From: an uncultured Lachnospiraceae bacterium
GTDB lineage: Bacteria > Bacillota > Clostridia > Lachnospirales > Lachnospiraceae
Assembly (NCBI GenBank): GCA_947629525.1
Contig: CANREB010000003.1
Span: 1 to 64,000 of the forward strand
Direction of reading: 5' to 3'
DNA length: 64,000 nt
In this document: positions 45,217 through 54,771 of the stretch, one piece after another
Layout of the letters: each line of letters begins with the position of its first letter
Position numbering within the stretch: the stretch's first letter is position 1
Made by a program: the position numbers and the translations under genes
Notes under the pieces: model-generated
Told to the model about the DNA's origin: nothing
Seen by the model: only the letters and a program-made list of their open reading frames with translations
The model's database searches: none

Positions 45217-46311
45217 TTATTTAGAATATTTTTCGCTTTGCGCCTTTATCAGTTCCATATCTTCAAAATAATCTATCTTCATGGCACGTTTGACCTCCGA
45301 CAATGTTTGTCCTGCCGCCTCCCTTGCGGTTTCCGAGCCTTTCTTCAATATATTGTATATTTCGGGAATGTCCTTTGCAAATTCAGCGCGCCTGTTCCTT
45401 ATCGGCTCCAGCTCCTCCTGCAGGATATTGTTCAGCAGTTTCTTCACTTTGACATCGCCAAGCCCGCCTTTTGTATAGTGCGCTTTCAGCTCGTCAAGAT
45501 TTGCATATTCGGGCAGATAACGTTCAAAATGTTCATCTTTCGCAAACGCTTCAAGGTATGTAAATACCGTGTTGCCTTCAAGATGTCCGGGATCGCTTAC
45601 CTGAAGATGCAGAGGATCAGTATACATACTCATCACCTTTGTCCTGACCTCGTCCGCAGTATCGGCAAGATAGATACAGTTGCCAAGTGATTTGCTCATC
45701 TTCGCCTTGCCGTCCGTGCCCGGAAGACGCTTGCATGCGTCATCCTCGGGTATAAGCGCCTGCGGATCTACAAGTACCGGATCATCGGGCGCATATATCG
45801 AATTAAACTTATGGACGATCTCCTTTGTCTGCTCTATCATAGGAAGCTGGTCTTCCCCTACGGGAACGGTAGTAGCCTTGCAGAACGTAATGTCAGCCGC
45901 CTGACTTATCGGATATGTGAAAAACCCGACCGGAATACTCGCCTCAAAATTTCTGAGCTGTATCTCATTCTTTACAGTCGGATTTCTCTGCAGGCGCGAT
46001 ACTGTAACCAAATCCATATAATAAAAAGTCAGTTCACACAGCTCCGAAATCTGCGACTGGATAAACAATGTGGATTTAGCGGGGTCAAGTCCGCACGCAA
46101 GATAATCAAGCGCAACCTCTATGACATTCTGCCTCACTTTTTCGGGATCGTCTATATTGTCAGTAAGCGCCTGTGCGTCGGCGATCATTATATATGTCTT
46201 GTCATATTCCCCCGAATTTTGAAGTTCGACCCTTCTTCTGAGCGACCCCACGTAATGACCTATGTGAAGCCTTCCCGTAGGTCTGTCACCCGTTAATATT
46301 ATCTTACTCAT
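45217..46311 (-). CDS. trpS: tryptophanyl-tRNA synthetase
   Basis: Class I synthetase of 364 residues. It has [17 protein letters not shown] (HIGH box) and [10 protein letters not shown] (KMSKS box), and charges tRNA-Trp. It lies 18 bases after the TPR fusion gene and has no T-box leader of its own. GGAGG precedes the ATG. Confidence 0.97.
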   Translation of the reverse strand: MSKIILTGDRPTGRLHIGHYVGSLRRRVELQNSGEYDKTYIMIADAQALTDNIDDPEKVRQNVIEVALDYLACGLDPAKSTLFIQSQISELCELTFYYMDLVTVSRLQRNPTVKNEIQLRNFEASIPVGFFTYPISQAADITFCKATTVPVGEDQLPMIEQTKEIVHKFNSIYAPDDPVLVDPQALIPEDDACKRLPGTDGKAKMSKSLGNCIYLADTADEVRTKVMSMYTDPLHLQVSDPGHLEGNTVFTYLEAFAKDEHFERYLPEYANLDELKAHYTKGGLGDVKVKKLLNNILQEELEPIRNRRAEFAKDIPEIYNILKKGSETAREAAGQTLSEVKRAMKIDYFEDMELIKAQSEKYSK

Positions 46312-46329
46312 TTATATTATCCTCCATTC

Positions 46330-48861
46330 TTAAACATCTATCCCGTTTTCATCAGCGGCCTCCAAATCTTTATAGCCGTAAAAATGTATTGTATTTTCCA
46401 TTATTTCCTGCGCCACATTCTTTCCGCTGCGGACATGCTCAACTATATAGCGTCCGTACATATCAAGCATCTTGTCGGAATACGTGCCAAGTTCTCCCCT
46501 TAAATATGTCTCATATGAAGTGTCATACGGCAGATCGTCACTTGTGTGTATAGTTCTGGCATTTCCGGCAAGTTTAGGATATTTTACCGAAAATTCTTCC
46601 ATATCACGCACCTGAAGTTCTACAATACCCTCTATGATATCCTGCTTTTCCTTTGGTATGGCAGGAAGCAGATCCGCAAACCGCGCATATTCAAGCGGCG
46701 CTGTAGACTCCATCATGCGCGCGTATTTCTCTTCTATCATATTCCTTCCGTTTGCGTAATTTGTCTTAAACTCATACAGATACTGCAGAAGCATATCCTC
46801 ATCCCATGTCATATACTGGCTCATGCGCATGACCTTAAACGTTGGCCAGTTGTTTTGGCAGTCCGCTCTGCCGCCTTCGTTCCTCACTTTGTCAAACGCC
46901 TCAAATTCAGCCTTCGCTATCGAGAGCGAAAGCGCCGTAGTAACAGGCGTCTGCGCCATTATGGCTGTCAACAGCGCGTCGCTTTTTGACGTAAGCTCAT
47001 TTGTATTCGCATCCAGATAGACATCGCTTTTGCCCACGATATTAAGCCGCTCGAGTTCATTGGCAAATATGACCGCAAGCGCTTCTACCGTATACGTAAG
47101 TTCAACCTCGTCCTGAGCCGTGACCGACAAAAGACTCATTTTCTGCAGCAGCTCGTCAACATATACCCTGCTGCCGTCTTCTTTCTCAATATACATCTCA
47201 TCATTTGAAGGAAGCCCCTTAAACAGCCACTTATCATGCGGGGAATACTTTCTGTTCAAAAGGTATGTCAGCTTCATCGCATACTTCATACACTCAGCCT
47301 TTGCAAGTTCCGCAGACACAAGCTGACCGCGCCTGCGCATCCTCGGCAGATTGTACTGTCCGTTCTGTGAAAACAATGCGCATGCCTGCGCGATCTTCCT
47401 GTACCACACCGCTTTGGGGTAATACTCTGACAGACGGTTTCTGTATCTTGTGAATATTCCCTCATCATCTCTGAATACCTCGCCATTCACGGCAGCAGCA
47501 AGCGCATGGTCATGGACAGCAAGCCAGCATTTTACAGTATTGAGGTCTTCGCCGTTATCACACTGTTCAAGCTTGCCTATCAGGTCAAATCCCAATATGT
47601 TTTTATAAAAATCCTCTATGATAATGACTCCCGCGCGATCCCTGCCATGAAAAGTTTCATTTCTCTCATATCCCATAAATGACGACGGAAGCTCATCATA
47701 CGCCTTTTGCAGTTCTTCCCCTATGCTCTCATATGTTTCCTTAGTAAGCCACATCGCAAAACGAGGTCCAAAGTCGTGATCCGCGGACTGTTTATCGTCG
47801 AACCCGAAACAGTCTGACCCTTTTCCTACAAGTCCTACGGCAATCTGCTTCTCATATGCGTGAAACTTTTCGGAAATCATCGGTCTTCCGTACTCTTCAT
47901 AGTATTTTCTGCATAGTTCCATCCCTGAGATCTCAGGCGTCAGATCCTGTTCGTCATCTGCCGGTTCAGGCAGTCCGCTCTCATTTTCCTCTGTCAGTTC
48001 TGCCGGTTCATCTTCATTTACCTGCTCAGTGTCTTCTTCTTCATCCTGCGGCAATATCGTCTGCTCATCGATCTTAGACCTGATAAGCGCTATATTTTCA
48101 CTTAGTCTCTGATACTGTATATTTTCGGTTCCAAGATATTTTGCCACGCAGTCGCGGCTTTTCTCCATCACTCTGCAGGCTTCCTCATAATTTTTATCCA
48201 TATAATAAAGGCTTCCAAGCGCTGAAAGGGCCGCACTGTAATGCGCATCGTCAACACCTATCTCCTCAAATATCCTGATTGCTTCCTCAGCGCGTGCCTT
48301 TGCCTCGTCATCTTCGCCAAGCTCTATACATGTATTGGCAAGATTTGCATGCGTTACCGCCGTTTCAAACTGTTTGTCCTCTTTCTTTACGACTATATCA
48401 AGCGCCTTTTGCAGATAGTCCTTGGCAGACCTGAAATCTTTCATCTCCTGAAACAAAAGACTCATATTATTGTAAAGCCCTGCATAATACATATCATCCG
48501 GACTAAGCTGCGCATCATATATCGGCTGCACTTTATTGTAAAATTCCAAAGACTCTTTTAAAAGTCCCGCCGCCCTGTAAGCATTCGCTATATTTAACAG
48601 CGTAGTGGCATACGGGATAGTACCCTGAATACCCATATTCTCTATAAGCTCCAACGCCTTACTGCAGTTAGAGATAGTCTTGCCGTATTCTCCCGTCTCG
48701 CGGAAAAATCCTACAGCTTCGTTGTAAAGCATAAGCAGTGCCTCATTATCCTGCTCATCAGCCGCCTGCTCGATATGCTCTTCCAGAAACGGTCCGATAT
48801 GACCTGTCTTTCCCTCATCGAAAAGAGCATCAAGCTCCCCCATTACCTTATTTATATCCAT
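46330..48861 (-). CDS. TPR-DUF4037-DUF4125 fusion protein
   Basis: An 843-residue soluble protein in three parts. About residues 1-260 are helical TPR-type repeats (YATTLLNIANAYRAAG, DYLQKALDI, LSALGSLYYM). An acidic linker rich in Glu/Asp follows. A DUF4037 domain (from about 320) has a nucleotidyltransferase-like GLVGKGSDCFGFDD...DHDFG motif. The last about 210 residues (NWPTFKVMRMSQYMTWDED, YETYLRGELGTYSD) are DUF4125. The start at 48861 has GGGGG at 7 bases. The NTase fold suggests transfer of a nucleotide to an unknown target. trpS follows closely. Confidence 0.8.
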   Translation of the reverse strand: MDINKVMGELDALFDEGKTGHIGPFLEEHIEQAADEQDNEALLMLYNEAVGFFRETGEYGKTISNCSKALELIENMGIQGTIPYATTLLNIANAYRAAGLLKESLEFYNKVQPIYDAQLSPDDMYYAGLYNNMSLLFQEMKDFRSAKDYLQKALDIVVKKEDKQFETAVTHANLANTCIELGEDDEAKARAEEAIRIFEEIGVDDAHYSAALSALGSLYYMDKNYEEACRVMEKSRDCVAKYLGTENIQYQRLSENIALIRSKIDEQTILPQDEEEDTEQVNEDEPAELTEENESGLPEPADDEQDLTPEISGMELCRKYYEEYGRPMISEKFHAYEKQIAVGLVGKGSDCFGFDDKQSADHDFGPRFAMWLTKETYESIGEELQKAYDELPSSFMGYERNETFHGRDRAGVIIIEDFYKNILGFDLIGKLEQCDNGEDLNTVKCWLAVHDHALAAAVNGEVFRDDEGIFTRYRNRLSEYYPKAVWYRKIAQACALFSQNGQYNLPRMRRRGQLVSAELAKAECMKYAMKLTYLLNRKYSPHDKWLFKGLPSNDEMYIEKEDGSRVYVDELLQKMSLLSVTAQDEVELTYTVEALAVIFANELERLNIVGKSDVYLDANTNELTSKSDALLTAIMAQTPVTTALSLSIAKAEFEAFDKVRNEGGRADCQNNWPTFKVMRMSQYMTWDEDMLLQYLYEFKTNYANGRNMIEEKYARMMESTAPLEYARFADLLPAIPKEKQDIIEGIVELQVRDMEEFSVKYPKLAGNARTIHTSDDLPYDTSYETYLRGELGTYSDKMLDMYGRYIVEHVRSGKNVAQEIMENTIHFYGYKDLEAADENGIDV

Positions 48862-48898
48862 TGAAGTTACCCCCATCGCAAAATCATCTGCTAAAAAT

Positions 48899-48927
48899 AG
48901 TATACGTGAAAACGAGAGAAATTACAA
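48899..48927 (-). promoter_or_regulatory. promoter of the TPR-DUF4037-DUF4125 gene
   Basis: Minus strand -35 TTGTAA (48922-48927), 17-base spacer, -10 TATACT (48899-48904). The -35 overlaps the stop of the TIGR03915 gene. Confidence 0.55.
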
Positions 48928-49707
48928 TGAAAATTCCGTCATTTCCGGTCGGAAACGCAGCGGCAGCATGCTCTGCTGAAGTTTTTCATTAATTCTTGAT
49001 TCGATGGCGATACTTTCGCAGAAACGCTTAAACAACTCCCTGTATTCATATTCAGCCGCGGAATATCTGATACTTCCCTCATCAAACTCCATTCCCTGCG
49101 CGATATACCACTGCTTAAAACGCGGATGAAGCCCAAATATTCCGACAGCCTCATCATAGATGACAAAATCATCGGCAGGCAGACGATCCGAGAAATGAGG
49201 CATAACAAAAGGAAGCACATGGTGCTTCGTGTTTATCTTAGCATATAAAATACCGTTCTCAAGCTCTGAAAAACGTATAAATTCAATATATCTGTTAGTC
49301 TCGCTGCCGGCTGCCCTGTAACATTTAAAAGCACTTTGAACATAATCGTTCCCCAGTCTGTCCAATACATTCCTGTCGTGCTCTTTAAGCCCTATGACCA
49401 CAGTATGGTATACTGCATCTGCCTTTTCTTCAAAACATGATGCCATCGCAAGGCACAAGTCATAATAAGTCTGTCCTCCAAGCTGTTTTTTTATCGTATC
49501 TGAAACCTTAGCCGCCTTGTCAAAATCCGTTTCTACATGAATATAATCAGTAAAAAGCCTTGCCGTGTAAGGTTCGCCCAAAGCAAGGTGTATCAGGTCA
49601 TGGCTTTTTATCATATTATCTTTTTTGATCCGGTACGCATCATATATGCCTGTAAGAATACCTTCCGCACTGTCCTCGCAGATCAATACAGTTTCATTTC
49701 CTGTCAT
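48922..49707 (-). CDS. TIGR03915-type putative DNA-repair protein
   Basis: A 261-residue member of the TIGR03915 (DUF4130-related) family: LICEDSAEGILTGIYDAYRI, RLGNDYVQSAFKCYRAAGSE, RYIEFIRFSELENGILYAKI and HPRFKQWYI. Family members lie beside a radical-SAM protein (TIGR03916) and the pair is regarded as a putative DNA modification/repair system. Here its ATG abuts the partner's TAG, so they are coupled. The DUF4130 fold is related to uracil-DNA glycosylase-like proteins; exact activity unknown. Confidence 0.85.
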   Translation of the reverse strand: MTGNETVLICEDSAEGILTGIYDAYRIKKDNMIKSHDLIHLALGEPYTARLFTDYIHVETDFDKAAKVSDTIKKQLGGQTYYDLCLAMASCFEEKADAVYHTVVIGLKEHDRNVLDRLGNDYVQSAFKCYRAAGSETNRYIEFIRFSELENGILYAKINTKHHVLPFVMPHFSDRLPADDFVIYDEAVGIFGLHPRFKQWYIAQGMEFDEGSIRYSAAEYEYRELFKRFCESIAIESRINEKLQQSMLPLRFRPEMTEFSL

Positions 49708-51045
49708 CTATACCGCCCCCGCATCCGCATATACATCATCATACAGCGAAAGCTGCCTGTATGTCACCCTGTCTCTGTCAAACGGCAGCTTTTCGTGGAC
49801 CGCAAGCAGATTTCGTGTAATATAGTCTTCATCTATTTTGGTATTGTACATCATCCTGCCGCTGCATGTGATAAAATACAGCGCTCTTTTTAACACTACG
49901 CCCATTTTCTTTAGAGAGTCAAAATCAAGCACTGCGCTGCGCCTTGCTTTGCATATACGCTGCGCGCTCTTAACGCCTATGCCGGGTACACGAAGCAGCA
50001 TGGAATAATCCGCTTTGTTGATCTCAACAGGAAATTTGTCAAGATGCTGCAGCGCCCAGTCACACTTAGGATCCAGTAAAATGTTAAAGTTAGGGTGATT
50101 TTCATTCAAGAGTTCATCTACCCTGAACCGATAAAACCTAAGCAGCCAGTCTGCCTGGTAGAGTCGGTGTTCACGAAGAAGCGGCGCCGCGTTCTGCGGC
50201 GCGGGAAGCTCTTTATCATCGTTTATACCTACATATGCCGAATAAAACACCCTCTTCATTCCGAATTTATCATAAAGCCCTTCCGCCACTGACATTATCT
50301 GATAATCGCTCTCGGGGGTTGCCCCTATTATCATCTGCGTAGACTGACCCGCGGGAACGAATGACGGCGCGTTCTTATACAGGGCAATTTCATTTTGTCC
50401 CTGTGTTATTCCGTTTTGTATCTGACGCATGGGGGTAAGAATGGTCTTTCGCGTTTTATTCGGCGCAAGACGCTCCAAACTCTTTGCCGTGGGCAATTCA
50501 AGATTGACGCTCATCCTGTCTGCAAGATACCCTGTCTGCCTTATCAGCAGAGGGTCAGCGCCGGGTATGCCCTTGACATGGATGTACCCGCGAAAACGAT
50601 GTATATTCCTGAGTTTATAAAGCGTAGTATAAATAAGTTCCATAGTATAGCTCGGATTGTTTACGATACCCGAACTCAGAAAAAGCCCCTCTATGTAATT
50701 GCGCCTGTAAAAATTCATAGTCAGTTCGCATATCTCGTCAGGCGTAAATGTTGCACGCTCAATATCGTTGCTCCTGCGGTTAATGCAGTACTTGCAGTCA
50801 TACACACATTCATTTGACATGAGTATCTTAAGCAGCGATATACACCGCCCGTCAGCCGAAAAGCTGTGGCATATCCCCACCTTGGCACAATTACCCATAT
50901 CTCTGCCATTCCCCTTGCGCTCCACTCCTGAGCTTGTGCATGCCACATCATATTTTGCCGCATCCGTAAGTATCGCAAGCTTCTCCATTGTGCTTTTTGA
51001 CTGTGGCATATATAATTCCATGGATGTGTTATCAGTATACTGCAT
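49708..51045 (-). CDS. TIGR03916-type radical-SAM putative DNA-repair protein
   Basis: Radical-SAM protein of about 445 residues. The [4Fe-4S]-binding motif is NECVYDCKYCINRR (CxxxCxxC). A Cys-rich prelude (KVGICHSFSADGRCISLLKI) is typical of TIGR03916. A C-terminal helix-hairpin-helix (MLLRVPGIGVKSAQRI) suggests DNA contact. The frame opens with TTG at 51075, inside an operator-like palindrome; ATG 51045 is chosen with moderate confidence. Two LexA-like boxes overlap its promoter, so DNA damage likely induces the pair. Confidence 0.87.
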   Translation of the reverse strand: MQYTDNTSMELYMPQSKSTMEKLAILTDAAKYDVACTSSGVERKGNGRDMGNCAKVGICHSFSADGRCISLLKILMSNECVYDCKYCINRRSNDIERATFTPDEICELTMNFYRRNYIEGLFLSSGIVNNPSYTMELIYTTLYKLRNIHRFRGYIHVKGIPGADPLLIRQTGYLADRMSVNLELPTAKSLERLAPNKTRKTILTPMRQIQNGITQGQNEIALYKNAPSFVPAGQSTQMIIGATPESDYQIMSVAEGLYDKFGMKRVFYSAYVGINDDKELPAPQNAAPLLREHRLYQADWLLRFYRFRVDELLNENHPNFNILLDPKCDWALQHLDKFPVEINKADYSMLLRVPGIGVKSAQRICKARRSAVLDFDSLKKMGVVLKRALYFITCSGRMMYNTKIDEDYITRNLLAVHEKLPFDRDRVTYRQLSLYDDVYADAGAV

Positions 51046-51072
51046 ATCGCGCACCGCCTCTAACAGATTTTG

Positions 51073-51086
51073 CAAACATTTGTTTG
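51073..51086. promoter_or_regulatory. second LexA-like box
   Basis: CAAACATTTGTTTG is a near-palindrome with the AAC-N4-GTT core of Gram-positive LexA (DinR) sites. It lies just after the predicted transcription start of the radical-SAM gene. Confidence 0.45.
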
Positions 51087-51093
51087 TTATACT

Positions 51094-51122
51094 ATATTAA
51101 CATACATATGTTCGTTTTGCAA
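51094..51122 (-). promoter_or_regulatory. promoter of the radical-SAM/TIGR03915 operon
   Basis: Minus strand -35 TTGCAA (51117-51122), 17-base spacer, -10 TAATAT (51094-51099). The stronger LexA-like box sits in the spacer. Confidence 0.55.
51101..51114. promoter_or_regulatory. LexA-like SOS box
   Basis: CATACATATGTTCG differs from the DinR/LexA consensus CGAACATATGTTCG at two of 14 positions and keeps one perfect GTTCG half. Its place between -35 and -10 is the classical repressor position. Confidence 0.6.
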
Positions 51123-51134
51123 TACCTTTGCGCG

Positions 51135-51163
51135 AAAAAAAGCGCTGTTTATAATAAACAGCG
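51135..51163 (-). terminator. intrinsic terminator of the XRE gene
   Basis: Arms CGCTGTTTA (51143-51151) and TAAACAGCG (51155-51163) with a 3-base loop; in the minus-strand RNA they are followed by a C and seven U residues. Perfect 9-bp stem. Confidence 0.85.
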
Positions 51164-51182
51164 TTTTCCTTAAATATCATAT

Positions 51183-51590
51183 CTACAGATCCATTTCCCT
51201 CAATACATTCATGATCTTATCACTGTATCCTGTCTGTTCTTCCTCGTCGGCATACCTTTCATTCCTCGCTTTGGTAAAGTAGTTGATAAGTCTCATGAGC
51301 ATACGAAGTTTATCATACTCATCACAGTTAAGTACCATTTCCCATATATTGTCCAAATCCTTATGTTTTCCAAATAATACATAATCTGCTGAAATCTTAA
51401 GCTCGCTTTGAAGTTTCCGCAGTCCCTCTAACGATATCTGATTTTCACCGCTCTCTATCTTTTTGTACGCTGACAGTGATATCTCAAGTATTTCCGACAT
51501 CTTCTCCTGCGTCAACCCGACACTTTTACGGATCACACGTACTCTTTTTGCCATCTCGTATCTTTCCGGCGTAAGCTCTTTCTTCCCCAC
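51183..51590 (-). CDS. XRE-family transcriptional regulator
   Basis: A 135-residue protein with an N-terminal Cro/C1 helix-turn-helix (GLTQEKMSEILEISLSAYKKIESGE) and a C-terminal region of about 70 residues of unknown role. The GTG at 51590 has GGGGG at 7 bases; an ATG six codons earlier has no site. It is a single-gene unit with its own terminator. A GGTAA/TTACC inverted repeat lies upstream and could be an operator. Confidence 0.85.
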   Translation of the reverse strand: MGKKELTPERYEMAKRVRVIRKSVGLTQEKMSEILEISLSAYKKIESGENQISLEGLRKLQSELKISADYVLFGKHKDLDNIWEMVLNCDEYDKLRMLMRLINYFTKARNERYADEEEQTGYSDKIMNVLREMDL

Positions 51591-51717
51591 TGTATTTCCC
51601 CCATTCATTAAAAAACTTAATGACTGGCTTTATTCTATACAGTTTCGGGTAATTTATCCAGTTACCTGCAATGTTCTATTGAGCCATTGTGAATGTATCA
51701 ATCATCTTTTATTTTTA

Positions 51718-52512
51718 TCATACACACCGCAGAATATCCACAGTATGCGCCCCCGCGCCGATCAGATCCTGACGTTCACACACGGACATCTGATAGCGCA
51801 CAAAATATTCAAATTCATCGTCCGTAAGCGAATTTAAAAACTGCCTGATATAATTTGCCGCACCGTCAGGCGAGATAAGCTTGATCCTCTCAAGTCCTGC
51901 CTCATCATTAAGCGCATCGATATCCTCAACGCGCACATAGTCGTAAAGTTCCTTTTTGTCCGAAACAGTGTGAAAATCTTCTGTCAGCCGGTTATTCTCA
52001 ACGCACTCGAGTATATGCTTCTCCTTAAAAGCATATGTTATAACGCCATACTCGTTCATACAGTATGCAGCCATAATGACCCCGCCGCGCTTTGTGACGC
52101 GCTTTGCCTCGCGCAGCGCGCAAAGCTTATCCTCATGTGAAAACAAATGATACATAGGTCCGAATAAAAGCGTCACATCAAAACAATCGCTCTCAAGCTT
52201 TTTAAGTTTGAGAGCGTTTCCCTGCATCGCCTTGACAGTACTCGCCTTTTTCTTAAGTATGCCAAGATTATACTTTACAAGTTCAACCGCCGTGACATCA
52301 TATCCCTCGTCTGCAAGCGCGACGCTGTATCTGCCTGTTCCGGCGCCTATATCAAGCACTTTGACCTGAGATCTCGGGATACCCGTACTTTCACGCTCAT
52401 TCAGATATTCATGTATATATTTCATCGATACGCGGTATTCGACCTGCCCGTGGCGCGAGTCAAGGCGCTTTTCCTCGTTAAATTTATTGTAATATTCCTC
52501 GAGTTCCGTCAT
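51718..52512 (-). CDS. class I SAM-dependent methyltransferase
   Basis: A 264-residue enzyme with motif I VLDIGAGTGRYSVALADEG, the acidic loop VTAVELVKYN and the post-motif region FDVTLLFGPMYHLFSHED. Substrate unknown; the end (FVRYQMSVCERQDLIGAGAH) is shared by a common small clostridial family. The ATG abuts the stop of the YczE-like gene. Last of the HtrA/ClpX-like operon. Confidence 0.87.
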   Translation of the reverse strand: MTELEEYYNKFNEEKRLDSRHGQVEYRVSMKYIHEYLNERESTGIPRSQVKVLDIGAGTGRYSVALADEGYDVTAVELVKYNLGILKKKASTVKAMQGNALKLKKLESDCFDVTLLFGPMYHLFSHEDKLCALREAKRVTKRGGVIMAAYCMNEYGVITYAFKEKHILECVENNRLTEDFHTVSDKKELYDYVRVEDIDALNDEAGLERIKLISPDGAANYIRQFLNSLTDDEFEYFVRYQMSVCERQDLIGAGAHTVDILRCV

Positions 52513-53163
52513 CTACGCGATAAATACCTCCATTTTTTTCTGAACCATCGTGATTACCGGACCGCAGAAAAATGCCACAAAAACAGTAACTATCCCCACA
52601 TCTCCGCCTAATATCAAGCCGCCTGCCATAAAAGCCACATCCCAGAGCACTCTGACTGTCTTAAATGAAAAACGTTTCACATGATTTGAAATAATAAAAG
52701 GAAGCCCGTCATACGGCGAAGTGCCAAGCCCCGCACAGACATATGCGCCTACCCCAAGCAGAAACACAGCAAGCGAAGGCACAAGCAACACATATCTTAC
52801 CAAATCCTGTCCGAAAAAACCTGCGGGTAACAGCAAAGACCATATCCACTTAAAGAAATCGGATATATATCCCAAAAAGAACATATTGCCTATCGTACCG
52901 AAACCTATCAGGCTTATATCGTATCTTATGACAAACACAAAAGTCACCAAGTGGCACAAAAGCTGACATGTGCCGAAACTGAACGGAAGATAGTTATTAA
53001 CGCCCTGTGTAAGGCATGAGCAGGGGTCAGTACCAAGATTTATCTCCCTTAGCAGGGATAGTCCCAGTCCCTGTACTACAACGCCGCAAAGCATCATTAT
53101 CATCCTTCTTTTAAACTTTGGCGGACGCGCAAAACATTTTAATTCATTTATATTAAAACTCAT
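52513..53163 (-). CDS. YczE/YyaS/YitT-family membrane protein
   Basis: A 216-residue protein with five predicted helices. The N-terminal GLGLSLLREINLGTDPCSCL and middle GVGAYVCAGLGTSPYDGL are the repeated motifs of this family. Its function is unclear; YczE in Bacillus affects surfactin production. It overlaps the ClpX-like gene by 11 bases, its ribosome site lying inside that gene. Confidence 0.87.
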   Translation of the reverse strand: MSFNINELKCFARPPKFKRRMIMMLCGVVVQGLGLSLLREINLGTDPCSCLTQGVNNYLPFSFGTCQLLCHLVTFVFVIRYDISLIGFGTIGNMFFLGYISDFFKWIWSLLLPAGFFGQDLVRYVLLVPSLAVFLLGVGAYVCAGLGTSPYDGLPFIISNHVKRFSFKTVRVLWDVAFMAGGLILGGDVGIVTVFVAFFCGPVITMVQKKMEVFIA

Positions 53164-54751
53164 AGAAATTGTGCTCCTCGACTTTCGGCTCGGCAGGCTT
53201 TGACGGTTCTTCTTTCTCCTCTATCGCCGCCGTTTCCTTTTGATGCGGTTTGTCGCTGCGTATCTCGATAACAGGTCCTCCAGTGCCGTTAATATAGTCT
53301 CCCGTTATCGTGACTTCACCGATATTGTCGTCCTTGGGGATCTCATACATAATATCAAGCATAAACTCTTCAATGATAGCTCTCAAAGCACGCGCGCCCG
53401 TATCACGCTCCATTGCTTTATCAGCTATCGCGGAAAGCGCGCTGTCATCAAACACAAGCTTCACTTCATCAAGCTCCAAAAGTTTCTGATACTGCTTTAA
53501 GATAGCGTTCTTAGGCTCTTTCAATATCTTTATGTAGCTTTCTTTTGTCAGACTGTCCATCGGGCATATGATAGGCAGACGTCCGATAAACTCAGGTATC
53601 ATTCCGAACTTCTTTATATCTTCGACCGTGACTTTTTTAAGAATGTTCTTTTCTTTGTCAAAGACATCTTTAAGTTCTGCGTTAAATCCGATAGAAGACT
53701 GTTTCGTCAGACGCTGCTTTATTATCTCTTCCAAATCAGGGAAAGCGCCGCCGCATATAAAAAGTATATTCCTTGTGTTGATCGTGGTAAGCGGAACCAT
53801 AGCATTCTTGCTGTTTGCGCCTACAGGCACTTCCACATCAGCCCCTTCAAGCAGCTTAAGCATGCCCTGCTGTACCGATTCGCCGCTCACATCACGCGAA
53901 TTTGTATTTTTCTTTTTGGCGATCTTGTCGATCTCATCGATGAATACAATTCCCTGCTCCGCTTTGTCCACATCATTCTCAGCAGCCGTAAGCAGCTTTG
54001 ATATTACGGATTCGATATCGTCACCGATATATCCCGCCTCTGTCAGTGAAGTCGCGTCAGCTATCGCAAGCGGTACGTCCAAAAGCCTCGCAAGCGTTTT
54101 TACCAGATACGTCTTGCCACAGCCTGTAGGTCCCAAAAGCAGAATATTTGATTTTTCTATCTCAATATCGTCCATCGTTCCGGTAGCAACACGCTTGTAA
54201 TGATTGTATACCGCCACTGATATGACTTTTTTTGCATAATCCTGACCTACGACATAATCGTCGAGCTGCGCTTTTATCTTGTGCGGTGCGGGAAGGCTGT
54301 TGATATTAAACACAGCTTCCTGTTTCTGTTCTTTGTTCTTTTTCTTTTTGAGTTTCTGCCTGTTGGGAATACCCCCGTCGCCCTGCAGATCCGCTATATT
54401 GACAAAGCTTATGCTCGGGAAACGTTTCTTCATATCTTTGTCTTTATCAAAATTAAATGCCTGCGTATTATTCAACATTCCCTGATAGTCAAACTGGCTG
54501 ACTGTATCCATCGTTTTATGCATGCAGTCCGAACATACCGATATATGGTTTGGAAGCTTGAACATTTTTCCTGTTTTGCTTTCGGGACGGCGGCAGATAA
54601 AACATACATCCTCGTATTCATTATCGCTGCTGTCATAGTCGTCGCCGTCGCTTTTTTGGGCTGACTTATCCTTTATCTCGTCCGCATCGTTTCCGCCGCT
54701 TCCTTCATTGATGTCTAAAATTTCCAAATCCTCGTTTTTGCTCTCCTCCAT
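53153..54751 (-). CDS. ClpX-like AAA+ unfoldase with acidic N-terminal extension
   Basis: A 532-residue paralogue of ClpX, about 110 longer than usual. It has an acidic N-terminal arm (residues 1-48), a zinc-binding domain with C50, C53, C73 and C76, and a long basic linker (about 90-155). The AAA+ core has Walker A GPTGCGKT (207-214), pore loop GYIG (240-243), Walker B VFIDEID and SRDVSGESVQQGMLKLLEG. The IGF loop (354-356), which docks on ClpP, is kept, so it may work with ClpP on special substrates. The ATG at 54751 has GGAGG. It follows htrA-like by 20 bases. Confidence 0.88.
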   Translation of the reverse strand: MEESKNEDLEILDINEGSGGNDADEIKDKSAQKSDGDDYDSSDNEYEDVCFICRRPESKTGKMFKLPNHISVCSDCMHKTMDTVSQFDYQGMLNNTQAFNFDKDKDMKKRFPSISFVNIADLQGDGGIPNRQKLKKKKNKEQKQEAVFNINSLPAPHKIKAQLDDYVVGQDYAKKVISVAVYNHYKRVATGTMDDIEIEKSNILLLGPTGCGKTYLVKTLARLLDVPLAIADATSLTEAGYIGDDIESVISKLLTAAENDVDKAEQGIVFIDEIDKIAKKKNTNSRDVSGESVQQGMLKLLEGADVEVPVGANSKNAMVPLTTINTRNILFICGGAFPDLEEIIKQRLTKQSSIGFNAELKDVFDKEKNILKKVTVEDIKKFGMIPEFIGRLPIICPMDSLTKESYIKILKEPKNAILKQYQKLLELDEVKLVFDDSALSAIADKAMERDTGARALRAIIEEFMLDIMYEIPKDDNIGEVTITGDYINGTGGPVIEIRSDKPHQKETAAIEEKEEPSKPAEPKVEEHNFYEF

Positions 54752-54771
54752 TGTACCCTCCATATGAACAA

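Noticed and set aside
46312..46329. T-box leader for trpS
   Set aside because: Only 18 bases separate trpS from the upstream gene, too few for a T-box.
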